Positions 9,658 through 17,963 of a DNA stretch of 38,675 nucleotides are shown in pieces (the first letter of the stretch is position 1; every line of letters starts with the position of its first letter). The DNA lies in assembly GCA_045637525.1 (NCBI GenBank), contig JAZTZP010000138.1, forward strand, positions 1 to 38,675, in the 5' to 3' direction. Source of the DNA: JAZTZP01 sp045637525 (lineage in GTDB: Bacteria; Bacillota; Clostridia; UBA1381). The translations under genes were made by a program, and so were the position numbers. Below the pieces are notes generated by a model. The model saw only the letters and a program-made list of their open reading frames with translations. It made no database searches and had not been told where the DNA came from.

Positions 9658-11598
9658 ATGAATCCTCATATTTTATACTGGAAGTGGAATGATGAGGTGC
9701 TTTGTGAAGATGTAATGCGTAAAAAAGCACTTGATATAGTAAACAGAAGCTGTTTTGATTATATTTATATATGCTTTCACTCGGTATCACCTGAAAATCA
9801 TATTCTGTCAAGCGACAGAGGAGTGGAAATGCTCAGAAAATGTGTTGAACTTTTTGGAAAGTACGGACGTAAGGTTATTATAGATACAGAGCTTGCTGTT
9901 GAAGGGGAGTATATAAGACAGAATTTCAGCAATTTTTTATGGAATACGAAAATGTTTTGCAAAACGCTTGATAAAAGAGGATCTTTACATGCTGATGCTG
10001 AAAATACATCACGTATTCTCGGATGCTGGGTTGTTGATTCTGTTAAAGATAATACTTTTGAAAATCCTGTTGATATTACAGATTTGTGCAGTATTGAAAA
10101 TGATGAATTTATTGTATCAGAAAATATCTGTAATTCAGAAAAACAAATCATATACTATCTTGCAAAGCAATTAAGCCGTGAGGATTTCTTCAGTTCTGAA
10201 TTTTCCCATACAAAACGAAAAATATTTGAGCGATTGGACGGAATACCTTTCGGTGGTTCTGCTACGGATGAGATGGGTATGGGTGTTTCGCTTTACGGTG
10301 AACAGAAAAATAAAAATGAAGTTTTAAAACCGATTGATGAGCTTGATATAAATAAAATAAATTTTTATTCGGAATGGTTACCGTACAGCGATAATATGTC
10401 GGCTCAGTATGAAGAAAAATACGGTGAACCGCTTTCACAAGCTTTTTTGTACTTTTGGCATAAAGAGATGGGAAATGAAGAAAAAAGTATTGCTGTTGTA
10501 AATAATTTCTTTGAGCTTATAAGAAAAAGATGTGCTGAGATTGAAACCGAGCATTATAATCTTACTAAAGAATTTTTTGGCGAAGATGCTTTTGTGGCGG
10601 CTCATCCGACATGGTGGGGCGATGAGCTTGATAATAATTTTGAGCAGTACTATAACGGTTTTGACTGGTGGGAAACAAAAAGAGACTATGCTCAGACAGA
10701 CGAGCTGATTCTGATTCCCATACGACTTGCAATGGCAAGAAAGTGCAGTGAAAATATATGGTATAATATGTGGTATTCAATGAGAACTATGAATATTAAG
10801 TCATATTATAAGGAAACATATACAAATGTTATATACAGCGGAAGGACGCATTATTTAGGCTATGAATGTTATGAGCCGGGAATTGTTTTATGCCTTAATG
10901 CAGAAGATTATCTTGAAAAAGTCAGCGAAACTGAAAACAAAGTAGCGGCTCTTGATAAATTGCAAAAATCTTCACCGGATTCAAGAGTTCTTGTTATATT
11001 CGGATATGAAGCAGCAACCAATCATTTTATTTCTGATCCGGATTTAATGAGAATTGAACGCCGGGGAACAATTATGCATAACGTTTTAAAGGCAACTAAA
11101 GAATTATTCGACTATCCGTACCTTTGCGAGCTTGTGCCTTCAACGGAAATAGATAATGATTTTGTTAAATTTGCCGGAAATAAAGTTACTTATTGCGGAC
11201 ATGAATATGATGCAGCAGTATTATTATATCCTGACGGCATAACTAAAGCTTCATGTGATAAAATAAAAGCATTTGAAGCCGATGGCGGAAATCTTATTGT
11301 TTGCGGAAAAATAAGTACATTCCATGATGGTGAAAAAGCGGATAATATATCTTTTGGCGGTGCTGATTGGTTTGAGGAGGCAGATGGTCATTTGATAGGA
11401 ACACTTTTAGACAAAAAAGGTATCAGAAAAAATAAAGATAAAAATTATTGCGTATTTGAAGATGGAAGTGTCACAATTGCAAATCCGATGGCTGAAAAAA
11501 GTGTTGATAACGGAGTTGTTTGTGATGAGTTTGGAATATCTGAAGATAGATGTGACATCGTATTTATTGATTCGGAAGGAAAACGGTATTATATATAA
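9658..11598 (+). CDS. Predicted intracellular glycoside hydrolase-like protein, family unassigned
   Basis: The ATG at 9658 is preferred over the in-frame ATG at 9649 because GAAAGGAA sits 9-10 nt before 9658 but almost touches 9649. The 646-aa product has no signal peptide or membrane segment and should be cytosolic. Residues ~1-420 look like a TIM barrel rich in aromatic residues, with acidic motifs such as SATDEMGMG that could hold a catalytic acid, and AHPTWWGDELDNN. Residues ~440-600 look like a Rossmann/glutamine-amidotransferase-like fold (RVLVIFGYE, DAAVLLYPDG, FEADGGNLIVCGK), comparable to the trimerisation domain of GH42-type enzymes. It follows an SLH glycosidase and precedes a two-component system, so a role in breaking imported oligosaccharides is inferred. 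I do not recognise a specific GH family. Confidence 0.6.
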   Translation: MNPHILYWKWNDEVLCEDVMRKKALDIVNRSCFDYIYICFHSVSPENHILSSDRGVEMLRKCVELFGKYGRKVIIDTELAVEGEYIRQNFSNFLWNTKMFCKTLDKRGSLHADAENTSRILGCWVVDSVKDNTFENPVDITDLCSIENDEFIVSENICNSEKQIIYYLAKQLSREDFFSSEFSHTKRKIFERLDGIPFGGSATDEMGMGVSLYGEQKNKNEVLKPIDELDINKINFYSEWLPYSDNMSAQYEEKYGEPLSQAFLYFWHKEMGNEEKSIAVVNNFFELIRKRCAEIETEHYNLTKEFFGEDAFVAAHPTWWGDELDNNFEQYYNGFDWWETKRDYAQTDELILIPIRLAMARKCSENIWYNMWYSMRTMNIKSYYKETYTNVIYSGRTHYLGYECYEPGIVLCLNAEDYLEKVSETENKVAALDKLQKSSPDSRVLVIFGYEAATNHFISDPDLMRIERRGTIMHNVLKATKELFDYPYLCELVPSTEIDNDFVKFAGNKVTYCGHEYDAAVLLYPDGITKASCDKIKAFEADGGNLIVCGKISTFHDGEKADNISFGGADWFEEADGHLIGTLLDKKGIRKNKDKNYCVFEDGSVTIANPMAEKSVDNGVVCDEFGISEDRCDIVFIDSEGKRYYI

Positions 11599-11613
11599 AT
11601 ATAACTTAGACAA

Positions 11614-11642
11614 TTGACAATTTATTTTTTTTAGTGTATAAT
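11614..11642 (+). promoter_or_regulatory. Sigma-A promoter for the two-component system
   Basis: A perfect TTGACA (11614-11619) and TATAAT (11637-11642) are separated by 17 bp. They lie immediately after the stop of the hydrolase gene and about 50 bp before the response-regulator start, so the regulator pair has its own promoter. Confidence 0.85.
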
Positions 11643-11693
11643 AGATAGTATAGGATACGAATGATGCTGTGTGACAGCGGAATGGAGACGAAA

Positions 11694-13265
11694 ATGAAAG
11701 TTTTGATTGTTGATGATAATATAACAGATCTTAACGGCGTATGCGATTTTACTCCGTGGGATAAGCTGGGATGCCAAGTTGTCGGAACGGCAAGAAACGG
11801 CAAAGACGGGCTTTTAGAGGCGCAAAAAACTATGCCGGATCTGATAATTGCAGATATTTCAATGCCTGTTATGGACGGTATAACCATGTGTCAGCAGATA
11901 CGTGAGGTTCTTCCGAACGTTCATGTTATTTTCCTGAGCTGTCTTGAGGATTTTGATATGGCAAAACGGGCAATTAATCTCGGAAGGTGCGAATATATAA
12001 CAAAGCCCTTAGAGATTGACAGCATTATAAAAAGTATATTAAAAATTAAAAATGCACACGAATCGGAAATCAAAAAGGAACTCAGAATTTTCAATCTTGA
12101 AAAGGAGATGAAAAAGCTTCATCCATATCTTGTGAGAAATTTTCTTCGTGATGTTTTACTTGATATATCGCCCAATAAAGGTTTTAATAACCGCCAGGCA
12201 CGTGAGCTTGATATAGATGTTCAGAGCAATTATTGTATTATTCTTTTTGAAATTAATAATATTTCCGATGAATACTCAATTGTTAATTTGTTTCTTACGG
12301 ATATGCTTAACAGCGTTCTGCTTCCGGCATACAGCGGATGGATTATAGATATTGGATATGGTCTGACTGCCGCGGTGCTTACAGGTGATGTTGACTACGA
12401 TAAACTGATTGAGGTTTTAAGTGACATACAGGTTCAGGTTAGTGAGGAAATGGAGGTGTCGCTTGCGATATGCATAGGTGATAGAGAAATCAAATTCGGA
12501 CAGCTTCATAATGAGTTTTTTCGGCTTAATGAAATTTTAAAGGATAATTTGTTTTCATCCCTTAACAGTATAGTGTTTGCTGATGAAATTCAGACGAAAG
12601 ATGTACGAAGTATTAATGAAATGAATTTCTCAGAGCTTCAGAATGATATATCTATTGTACTCCAGTCTGAATATGATGATGCAGCCGTATGTATGATTGA
12701 AAAGTATATACAGCCGGGTAATGAGGTGGATATAAAATCTATGAGCTGTTATATTATCTGCAATCTTAACGTTGTACTTTATAAGATGAATGCATTAGCG
12801 GAAGACATAAGTATAGAGCAGTTTCTTACAGAAGTAATACATTGTAAAAACTACTCCGAAATAAAAAAGTGTCTTTCAAATATATTTTTAAAGTGCAGAA
12901 AAATAGTTTCGGTTGATAATAACACATCGGCGGAATATGTGGTAAACAGAGTGAAAAAGATTATACATGAAAATTATGCGTCTATAGAAACGATTGAGGA
13001 TATAACCGATAAACTCTATATCAGCCTTTTGTACGCTAACAGGATTTTCAAGCAATATACGGGCAATACGATATATAAATATCTTATTCAGGTACGTATG
13101 GAAAAGGCGGTGGAGCTTCTCAGCAATTCTTCATGTAATGTGGGAGAGATAGGAGAAGCGGTCGGTTTTCGCACGGCAAGATATTTTTCTACAGTATTTA
13201 AAAACTATACCGGTATGACTCCTAAGCAGTACCGTATAAAAAGCGTGGAAGCAGATAAAAACTGA
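11694..13265 (+). CDS. YesN-type response regulator with AraC DNA-binding domain
   Basis: The start at 11694 is chosen because GGAG (11684-11687) lies 6 nt upstream and the receiver domain begins at once (MKVLIVDDN); in-frame ATGs at 11661 and 11682 are less likely. The 523-aa protein has a CheY-like receiver (1-~120) with acidic pocket DD7-8, phosphoacceptor Asp54 (LIIADISMPVMDG) and the switch Lys in TKPLE. A middle region of ~290 residues is typical of YesN proteins. A C-terminal AraC HTH pair follows (~415-515; LYISLLYANRIFKQYTG and VGFRTARYFSTVFKNYTGM). Paired with the next gene, it should activate carbohydrate genes when a sugar is sensed outside. The targets are not shown by the sequence. 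Confidence 0.9.
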   Translation: MKVLIVDDNITDLNGVCDFTPWDKLGCQVVGTARNGKDGLLEAQKTMPDLIIADISMPVMDGITMCQQIREVLPNVHVIFLSCLEDFDMAKRAINLGRCEYITKPLEIDSIIKSILKIKNAHESEIKKELRIFNLEKEMKKLHPYLVRNFLRDVLLDISPNKGFNNRQARELDIDVQSNYCIILFEINNISDEYSIVNLFLTDMLNSVLLPAYSGWIIDIGYGLTAAVLTGDVDYDKLIEVLSDIQVQVSEEMEVSLAICIGDREIKFGQLHNEFFRLNEILKDNLFSSLNSIVFADEIQTKDVRSINEMNFSELQNDISIVLQSEYDDAAVCMIEKYIQPGNEVDIKSMSCYIICNLNVVLYKMNALAEDISIEQFLTEVIHCKNYSEIKKCLSNIFLKCRKIVSVDNNTSAEYVVNRVKKIIHENYASIETIEDITDKLYISLLYANRIFKQYTGNTIYKYLIQVRMEKAVELLSNSSCNVGEIGEAVGFRTARYFSTVFKNYTGMTPKQYRIKSVEADKN

Positions 13266-13308
13266 AAAAATTTTACCCAATTGGTGAAGGGAGTTGAGAG
13301 TTATAATC

Positions 13309-14910
13309 ATGATTGCAAGAATGAAGAAGAATACGCTGAATTATAGTATCAGCAATGCTATTTTTATAATGGTTGCATGCAGTTTGTTTGTGATTATAAC
13401 TGTCTTTTGCTGGTGGGTAACTTTAAGACAATGGAAAACGATAAAGTATACTGCCGATACAGAATTTTCAAAAACCATAGGTTATATAAATGCAGAGCTC
13501 GACACATATATTGAAAACAGTATAATGCTTGCCACAAATGCTGATTTTGTGAGAATTTTAAGGACAACGTATCCTGAAAGCAGTCAGGCAAGAACCGATG
13601 CGACTGTAAAATTATCAAATTTCTTTAACATTGTACCGGTGAGAACAGAAATTGATAAGCCGGCATACATGGTTTATTCCGATAATTCTACCATGTATAA
13701 AAGCAAGTATTTTCAAAGACTGTCGGATATTCCGGATTTTGATGTTACGAAGGCACTGGATGCAAATGATTATTTGCAGATTTTATGGACTGTTGAAAAT
13801 GAAAATTCGTTTGTTTTTTACAGAGAAATCGACAGTGGCGAGGTATACAGAAATATTTTGCGTGTTGAGGTATATCCGGATAAAATTAATTCCTATGTCG
13901 AAAATTGCAGTGATGAGAATTTTTATGCGTCGTTTGAGCAGTCAAAAGACGGTAATGTGTATGACAAATCAGCGATACTCAGAAATAACAAGCCTTTATA
14001 CTTATGCATTCCGCATAGTGTAAGGGATAATCTGATTACGAGAAACATTTTAATTTCTGTAGTTGCATTTTGTGTACTGTGTGCTGTGTTCTTATTTATA
14101 ATAAATTTGTTTACAAAGCGTATGACTAAGGATATTTATAATTTTATTGAAAGTATAAATACAGATGAGCTGTTTTTAGATTTCAATGTGAGCGATACAC
14201 ATAAATACGTGGAATTTGAGGTGATAAAGAATAAAATTATAGAGCTTGTTTTAAGCTTAAGAAAATTACATGAGCAGATTGAAGAGACGGAAAAAGAAAA
14301 ACAGCATGCTGAACTGGAGCTTGCACAGTCAAAGTTTAATCCGCATCTTTTGTATAACACATTGTCGGTCATTAAATGGAATTTAATGCGGGGTACAACC
14401 GAAAAATTAGCATCTGTTATAGATATTCTTACAAACTATTACAGGGCTGTATTAAAGCATGATACAATAATAGCTCTTAATGAAGAACTAAGCCTTATAG
14501 AGCAATATATACACATAATGGAGATTACTCATGCAGAAGAGTATAAGGTTGTATTCAGTATTGAGGAAAAGCTTAAGGGCACAAAGGTAATAAGACATAC
14601 CCTGCAGCCGTTGGTAGAAAATGCAATTTTACACGGATTAAATCAGCGCGGAGGCACTATAATAATATCTGCATACTGTAAAGATGACGGATTCGTAATA
14701 TCCGTAAAGGACAACGGATATGGAATGAGTCGTGAAAAAATTAACGAAATATGCTCTGATAATTATGAATCTGTATATTCAAGCTACGGTATTAAAAATA
14801 CAAAAAACAGGCTGTCGGTGTTTTTCGGTAAAGAAAACTTTGATTTTAAGATTGAAAGCAAGGAAAATGAATTTACCGAAATAAAACTCATAATTAAAAA
14901 AATGAGTTGA
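13309..14910 (+). CDS. YesM-type sensor histidine kinase
   Basis: Partner kinase of the preceding regulator, 43 bp downstream. The start is uncertain: TTG 13294 touches AAGGGAG, while ATG 13309 has GAGAG 8 nt upstream and is used here. One N-terminal membrane helix (about 14-36) and a second near 247-267 flank an extracytoplasmic sensing region of ~210 residues. The cytoplasmic part has a coiled coil (EQIEETEKEKQHAELELAQ), the His_kinase phosphoacceptor motif SKFNPHLLYNTLSVIKW (His near residue 346), and a GHKL ATPase with N box QPLVENAILHGL and G box VKDNGYGMS. This is the class of kinases that sense oligosaccharides, often through binding proteins. No ABC transporter lies beside it here. 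The 3' end overlaps the convergent protease gene by 17 bp. Confidence 0.88.
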   Translation: MIARMKKNTLNYSISNAIFIMVACSLFVIITVFCWWVTLRQWKTIKYTADTEFSKTIGYINAELDTYIENSIMLATNADFVRILRTTYPESSQARTDATVKLSNFFNIVPVRTEIDKPAYMVYSDNSTMYKSKYFQRLSDIPDFDVTKALDANDYLQILWTVENENSFVFYREIDSGEVYRNILRVEVYPDKINSYVENCSDENFYASFEQSKDGNVYDKSAILRNNKPLYLCIPHSVRDNLITRNILISVVAFCVLCAVFLFIINLFTKRMTKDIYNFIESINTDELFLDFNVSDTHKYVEFEVIKNKIIELVLSLRKLHEQIEETEKEKQHAELELAQSKFNPHLLYNTLSVIKWNLMRGTTEKLASVIDILTNYYRAVLKHDTIIALNEELSLIEQYIHIMEITHAEEYKVVFSIEEKLKGTKVIRHTLQPLVENAILHGLNQRGGTIIISAYCKDDGFVISVKDNGYGMSREKINEICSDNYESVYSSYGIKNTKNRLSVFFGKENFDFKIESKENEFTEIKLIIKKMS

Positions 14911-15703
14911 GTATTTTTTCTTCGGTCAACCATTCCGATATGTTGTTGTTTTCGTCTATTACGCATACGACAGAATATTTATTGGGATTAAATTTCATGG
15001 CAGTTGTTCGAAGATCTGAATTTTTGTCATGGAGAACGAGTTGCGGATGTTTTTTATGAGCTGAGTTTTTGTTTTTATAAAAAATCAGCTCTTTTATATA
15101 GTCTGTGTTGTATTTTTCGCCCTGGGTAAAAATATTTGCGGCGGCGGTGAGCGCAAGTACGAAAACAGAGTAATTCGTTCTGTTTTTTAATATAAGCAGA
15201 GCTCCTCCCGTAAATAAAAGTATACACATTATAAAAGATATTACTTTCATGACATTTTCGGCAGATTTTACACCGATTTTGCATGAAAGTATTTTTTTTG
15301 CCGTCATACCGCCATCTAACGGAATAACAGGAAGCATATTTGTCATAAAAAGAATAATATTGGATAAATAAAAGAAATCCGCATACATCCATTTTGGGAA
15401 CAGATATTTTACACAGAGTGCCATAAGTATATTTGAAAGCGGACCGGACAGGTAGAGTATTATTTCATCCGATAATGCGCGTACGATTTTGTTTTTAAGC
15501 CTGAGGCATACACCGAACGGTTGTATGGTGATGTATGCCGGCTTAAGACCAATTAAAATTGCTGCAAAAAGATGAAAAAGCTCGTGTATGAGCATTATTC
15601 CGTAGGTAATAGTCAGCAGTGAAAGATTTTTACTGAAGTAGAAAAGGACAAACAAAAGAAGCGTAAGGGGGCTTATATATATTCCGCTTGAAATCTTAAT
15701 CAT
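14894..15703 (-). CDS. SpoIVFB-like M50 site-2 protease
   Basis: A 269-aa polytopic membrane metalloprotease. The zinc motif HELFH (His40, Glu41, His44) and the second motif NMLPVIPLDGG (Asn122, Asp130) are both intact, as in SpoIVFB, the intramembrane protease that processes pro-sigma-K in the mother cell. Membrane segments surround both motifs. The C-terminal ~55 residues (YSVVCVIDENNNISEWL) resemble a CBS-type regulatory unit. GGTGATT precedes the ATG on the minus strand. Together with the short gene upstream it may form a two-gene unit. No SpoIVFA-like inhibitor of normal size is present. A sporulation role is inferred from family; it could process another membrane-tethered substrate. Confidence 0.82.
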   Translation of the reverse strand: MIKISSGIYISPLTLLLFVLFYFSKNLSLLTITYGIMLIHELFHLFAAILIGLKPAYITIQPFGVCLRLKNKIVRALSDEIILYLSGPLSNILMALCVKYLFPKWMYADFFYLSNIILFMTNMLPVIPLDGGMTAKKILSCKIGVKSAENVMKVISFIMCILLFTGGALLILKNRTNYSVFVLALTAAANIFTQGEKYNTDYIKELIFYKNKNSAHKKHPQLVLHDKNSDLRTTAMKFNPNKYSVVCVIDENNNISEWLTEEKILNSFF

Positions 15704-15751
15704 AATTAATCACCAATCTATAATATTAAGTTGGTTAAAGAAATATACTTG

Positions 15752-15949
15752 TTACTTTAATTTATTTTTGAAAAATGAAAAAGCTGCTCCGGATTTTTCT
15801 GTTTGTTTTGATAGAAAAAGAATGCAGGGCGAGGTAAGGCTTTTTTTGTTCTTTAAATATAAAGAAACTGTATAGTTTAAACCGAAGCGATATGCATCGG
15901 TTATTAATGCAATAAAAATTATCAATATTATAAGTAAAAATTTTTTCAT
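15752..15949 (-). CDS. Small membrane protein, hypothetical
   Basis: A 65-aa open frame starting MKKFLLIILIIFIALI, a single N-terminal hydrophobic helix or uncleaved signal anchor, followed by a basic, Lys- and Ser-rich tail. It sits 48 bp upstream of the SpoIVFB-like gene on the same strand. A weak GGATGTGAT lies just before the ATG on the minus strand. It could be a partner of the protease, but it is too short to be SpoIVFA and I recognise no family. It may also be a spurious frame. Confidence 0.45.
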   Translation of the reverse strand: MKKFLLIILIIFIALITDAYRFGLNYTVSLYLKNKKSLTSPCILFLSKQTEKSGAAFSFFKNKLK

Positions 15950-16053
15950 AACATCACATCCGTTAATCAGTTTATATCAATTATTTTATCTTATTCGCGT
16001 AAAAATATTCTGTGACTGAAAGAGCCGGATTTTTTGCTCTTTGGAAAAAAATA

Positions 16054-16087
16054 TGTCGCTTATCGTAAAAAATGTGTCGTTTGTCGT
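16054..16087. repeat. Direct repeat, 21-bp period, before zinc-ribbon gene
   Basis: TGTCGCTTATCGT (16054-16066) and TGTCGTTTGTCGT (16075-16087) match the consensus TGTCGYTTRTCGT and start exactly 21 bp apart, which is two helical turns. They lie just upstream of the candidate extended -10 at 16114-16122. This is the geometry of a dimeric activator site, but no regulator can be named. Confidence 0.5.
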
Positions 16088-16113
16088 GAAATGAACATAA
16101 ACACAAAATATTG

Positions 16114-16122
16114 TGATATACT
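16114..16122 (+). promoter_or_regulatory. Candidate extended -10 promoter element
   Basis: TGATATACT fits the extended -10 (TGN then TATACT), 45 bp before the zinc-ribbon start. No good -35 is visible at the matching distance, which would fit dependence on an activator bound at the direct repeats upstream. Confidence 0.45.
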
Positions 16123-16167
16123 TAAGCCATAATAAACAATGACACAAAATAAAGGAGGAATTTTAAA

Positions 16168-16362
16168 ATGATTTGCGGAGAATGCGGAAGAAAATTACGT
16201 AGTAGTGCAGTGTTTTGTGATGAGTGCGGCGGAACTGCTTTTAAAGCAACTTTCGGACCTAAAAAGCGTTCAAATGCAATCGCTGCAAAGAATATAACAG
16301 TATATATTATATTACTCGCAGTAGTAAATGCTGTATTGTTTGCACTTGCATCGATTTTATAA
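16168..16362 (+). CDS. Small zinc-ribbon membrane protein
   Basis: A 64-aa protein behind AAAGGAGGAA. Two CxxC knuckles (CGEC at residues 3-6 and CDEC at 17-20) form a zinc ribbon. A basic stretch (KKRS) and one C-terminal membrane helix (about 43-62) follow, so the ribbon probably faces the cytoplasm. The next gene has the same zinc-ribbon-plus-membrane plan. The zinc ribbon resembles DUF-type YfgJ/TM2-associated ribbons; no specific function is known to me. It looks monocistronic because a probable terminator follows. Confidence 0.75.
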   Translation: MICGECGRKLRSSAVFCDECGGTAFKATFGPKKRSNAIAAKNITVYIILLAVVNAVLFALASIL

Positions 16363-16427
16363 AAAGATTTTTAAATCTTCAACCTGCTAAACCCCAATCC
16401 CCGGGGCAAAAAGGAAATCTTTTTTTG
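16361..16427 (+). terminator. Probable terminator with long structured loop
   Basis: AAAAAGATTT (16361-16370), overlapping the stop codon, pairs with AAATCTTTTT (16415-16424) and runs into a T-tract. The 44-nt loop holds its own CCCC (16392-16395)/GGGG (16403-16406) stem. The AT-rich outer stem and long loop make this less certain than the other terminators. Confidence 0.4.
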
Positions 16428-16546
16428 AACAGGCAAAATTGCGCACTTTTTCGCGTGATTTACTATGTTATAAAAATTATATCGTTTGTTAAAAAAATAA
16501 TTAATTAATAATACATACAAATAATAAGTCTGAGGAGGAATTTTTA

Positions 16547-17752
16547 ATGAGTAAGTTTTGTGTAAAATGCGGAAGACCAATAGAGAACGGAGATGTGTGC
16601 GCCTGTGGAGGCGGAGCTGTGAATTATCAGGATGCTTCTGATCAATATGGAAGTACATATGTAAATCCTGTACAGCAAAATCAGCAGTATGGCGCACAGC
16701 CATATGCACAGCCATATGCACAGCAGTATGGTACTCAAACGTATGCTGCTCAACCGTATGTTCAGGAAGCCGGCGGACAGTATGCGACACAATATGGTCA
16801 GCAGTATAATCAGCCGTACGGAAATCAGTATGGTCAATACGGCGGACAGCGTAGCAGAGCATATACAAACAGAAATACCCAAGGTGTTGATTTTGATGCG
16901 AAAAAAGCTGAAAGTGCATGGATAAATTTTAAAAACAGGGTTGGCATAGGCGAGCCGGAAACGAATGGCGAGGACAAATACGAAAGAGGCAAGAATATAG
17001 TGCCTGAGTGTGTGAAGGCTGTTGATGGTGAAGTGCCGGTGAAGCAATATGTTGTTGCTAAATTAAGAAGCATTCCGATGCTGCATTGGGCTGAGGGGCG
17101 TATTCAGGTAACAAGCAAACGTGTGATTTTCAGAGCTCCCGGACGCTGTATTACGGGTAAAACTGTTTTGCAACACGAGTTTGATATTAATGAAATATCG
17201 GGTATTGAGGCTAAGAAGGAACCGCATTTTGGTTTGTTTGAGATTATGCTTGCGTTAATATGCAGTTTTGCTGTATCATCGCTGATATCAATTATGTTTG
17301 CTGCTGCATATGATGTGTCGAAGGTGCTCGGTGTAATTCTTGCGTTGTTGGGTATGGTTGCAGGAGTTGTTCCGCCATTTGTTTTGAACAGGAAGTTTTT
17401 ATTAAAAGCAGTTACTGTTGGTGCATCGGTCGGATGTGTATCTGTGTTGTCTGCGGCAATGCACGGAAATCCGTTTTCGCTTATTTTAATGGGTTTAGTT
17501 GTAATTCTCTGGATTATATGTATTGTGTTATGCGGATTGAAAACAAGCCTTGCTATTTACATAAAGACAAAAAATGCTGACAGCGCCATTACTATCAGGA
17601 AAAACGGAAGATTGTGGTATGCTAAGTCTGCAAGCGGATTTAATGAAGTGTTCCCGCTCTCTGATACTGAGAAAGCAATAAGAGAATTGGGTGCGGTAAT
17701 CAGAGACATTCAGGAGCTTGGTGAGCAGGGCGTAAATAAGTGGAGAAAATAA
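16547..17752 (+). CDS. Zinc-ribbon, Q/Y/G-rich, PH-like membrane protein
   Basis: A 401-aa protein behind GAGGAGGAA. An N-terminal zinc ribbon (CVKC at 5-8 and CAC at 18-20) is followed by a low-complexity segment at ~25-105 made of QPYAQ, QQYGT and NQYGQ-like units. A region at ~150-220 resembles a bacterial PH domain (YVVAKLRSIPMLHWAEGRIQ, then VTSKRVIFRA). Membrane helices lie at about 227-250, 257-280, 288-305 and 308-330, and the tail returns to the cytoplasm. PH-like and zinc-ribbon domains suggest an envelope-associated adaptor. The DNA at 16694-16729 carries 12-bp tandem repeats, so the low-complexity segment may vary in length between strains. The function is unknown. Confidence 0.75.
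   Translation: MSKFCVKCGRPIENGDVCACGGGAVNYQDASDQYGSTYVNPVQQNQQYGAQPYAQPYAQQYGTQTYAAQPYVQEAGGQYATQYGQQYNQPYGNQYGQYGGQRSRAYTNRNTQGVDFDAKKAESAWINFKNRVGIGEPETNGEDKYERGKNIVPECVKAVDGEVPVKQYVVAKLRSIPMLHWAEGRIQVTSKRVIFRAPGRCITGKTVLQHEFDINEISGIEAKKEPHFGLFEIMLALICSFAVSSLISIMFAAAYDVSKVLGVILALLGMVAGVVPPFVLNRKFLLKAVTVGASVGCVSVLSAAMHGNPFSLILMGLVVILWIICIVLCGLKTSLAIYIKTKNADSAITIRKNGRLWYAKSASGFNEVFPLSDTEKAIRELGAVIRDIQELGEQGVNKWRK
16694..16729 (+). repeat. 12-bp coding tandem repeat
   Basis: Unit GCACAGCCATAT occurs twice perfectly (16694-16717), followed by a third copy with 2 changes (16718-16729), encoding AQPY-type units. In-frame copy-number change would lengthen or shorten the Q/Y-rich segment without breaking the gene. 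Confidence 0.7.
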
Positions 17753-17775
17753 AATTTCGGGAAGAATGTTTTACG

Positions 17776-17818
17776 ATAACGGCGGTTTAGAAGTGTTTTC
17801 AGACCGCTGTTATTTTTA
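17776..17818 (+). terminator. Intrinsic terminator after the PH-like gene
   Basis: ATAACGGCGGT (17776-17786) pairs with ACCGCTGTTAT (17803-17813), including one G-U pair, followed by TTTT. It separates the zinc-ribbon gene from the nrdD promoters. Confidence 0.75.
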
Positions 17819-17842
17819 TGCAAAAAAAGTTTAAAAAAGCTC

Positions 17843-17871
17843 TTGACAAAGCAGGATAAAAGTGGTATAAT
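17843..17871 (+). promoter_or_regulatory. Upstream sigma-A promoter P1 of nrdDG
   Basis: TTGACA (17843-17848), 17 bp, TGG then TATAAT (17866-17871). This is a full consensus match with an extended -10, about 160 bp before nrdD. Confidence 0.85.
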
Positions 17872-17924
17872 TAATTACAAACATATGTTCGATAATATGT
17901 AAAGCAAATGTAATCACTAAATGC

Positions 17925-17953
17925 TTGACATATAAAGGTTAAAATGGTATAAT
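17925..17953 (+). promoter_or_regulatory. Downstream sigma-A promoter P2 of nrdDG
   Basis: TTGACA (17925-17930), 17 bp, TGG then TATAAT (17948-17953). A second perfect promoter 82 bp after P1. Its predicted start falls at about 17960, just before the NrdR-type palindrome. Confidence 0.85.
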
Positions 17954-17963
17954 TTTTAATACA

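Noticed and set aside
11606..11630. Half copy of the dispersed palindrome (AGACAATTGACAATT)
   Set aside because: No complementary arm is present, and the similarity is explained by the -35 element TTGACA.
16019..16042. Terminator-like stem AAAGAGC/GCTCTTT
   Set aside because: It lies between two divergent gene starts with no transcript to end, has a 10-nt loop and no T-tract after the stem.
16544..17047. 167-codon minus-strand frame opposite the zinc-ribbon/PH gene
   Set aside because: Its low-complexity Ile/Leu/Ser composition mirrors the Q/Y repeat on the other strand, and no RBS is seen.
17880..17889. Second NrdR box AACATATGTT
   Set aside because: It matches only loosely and lies 86 bp from the clear palindrome, not the usual ~31 bp.
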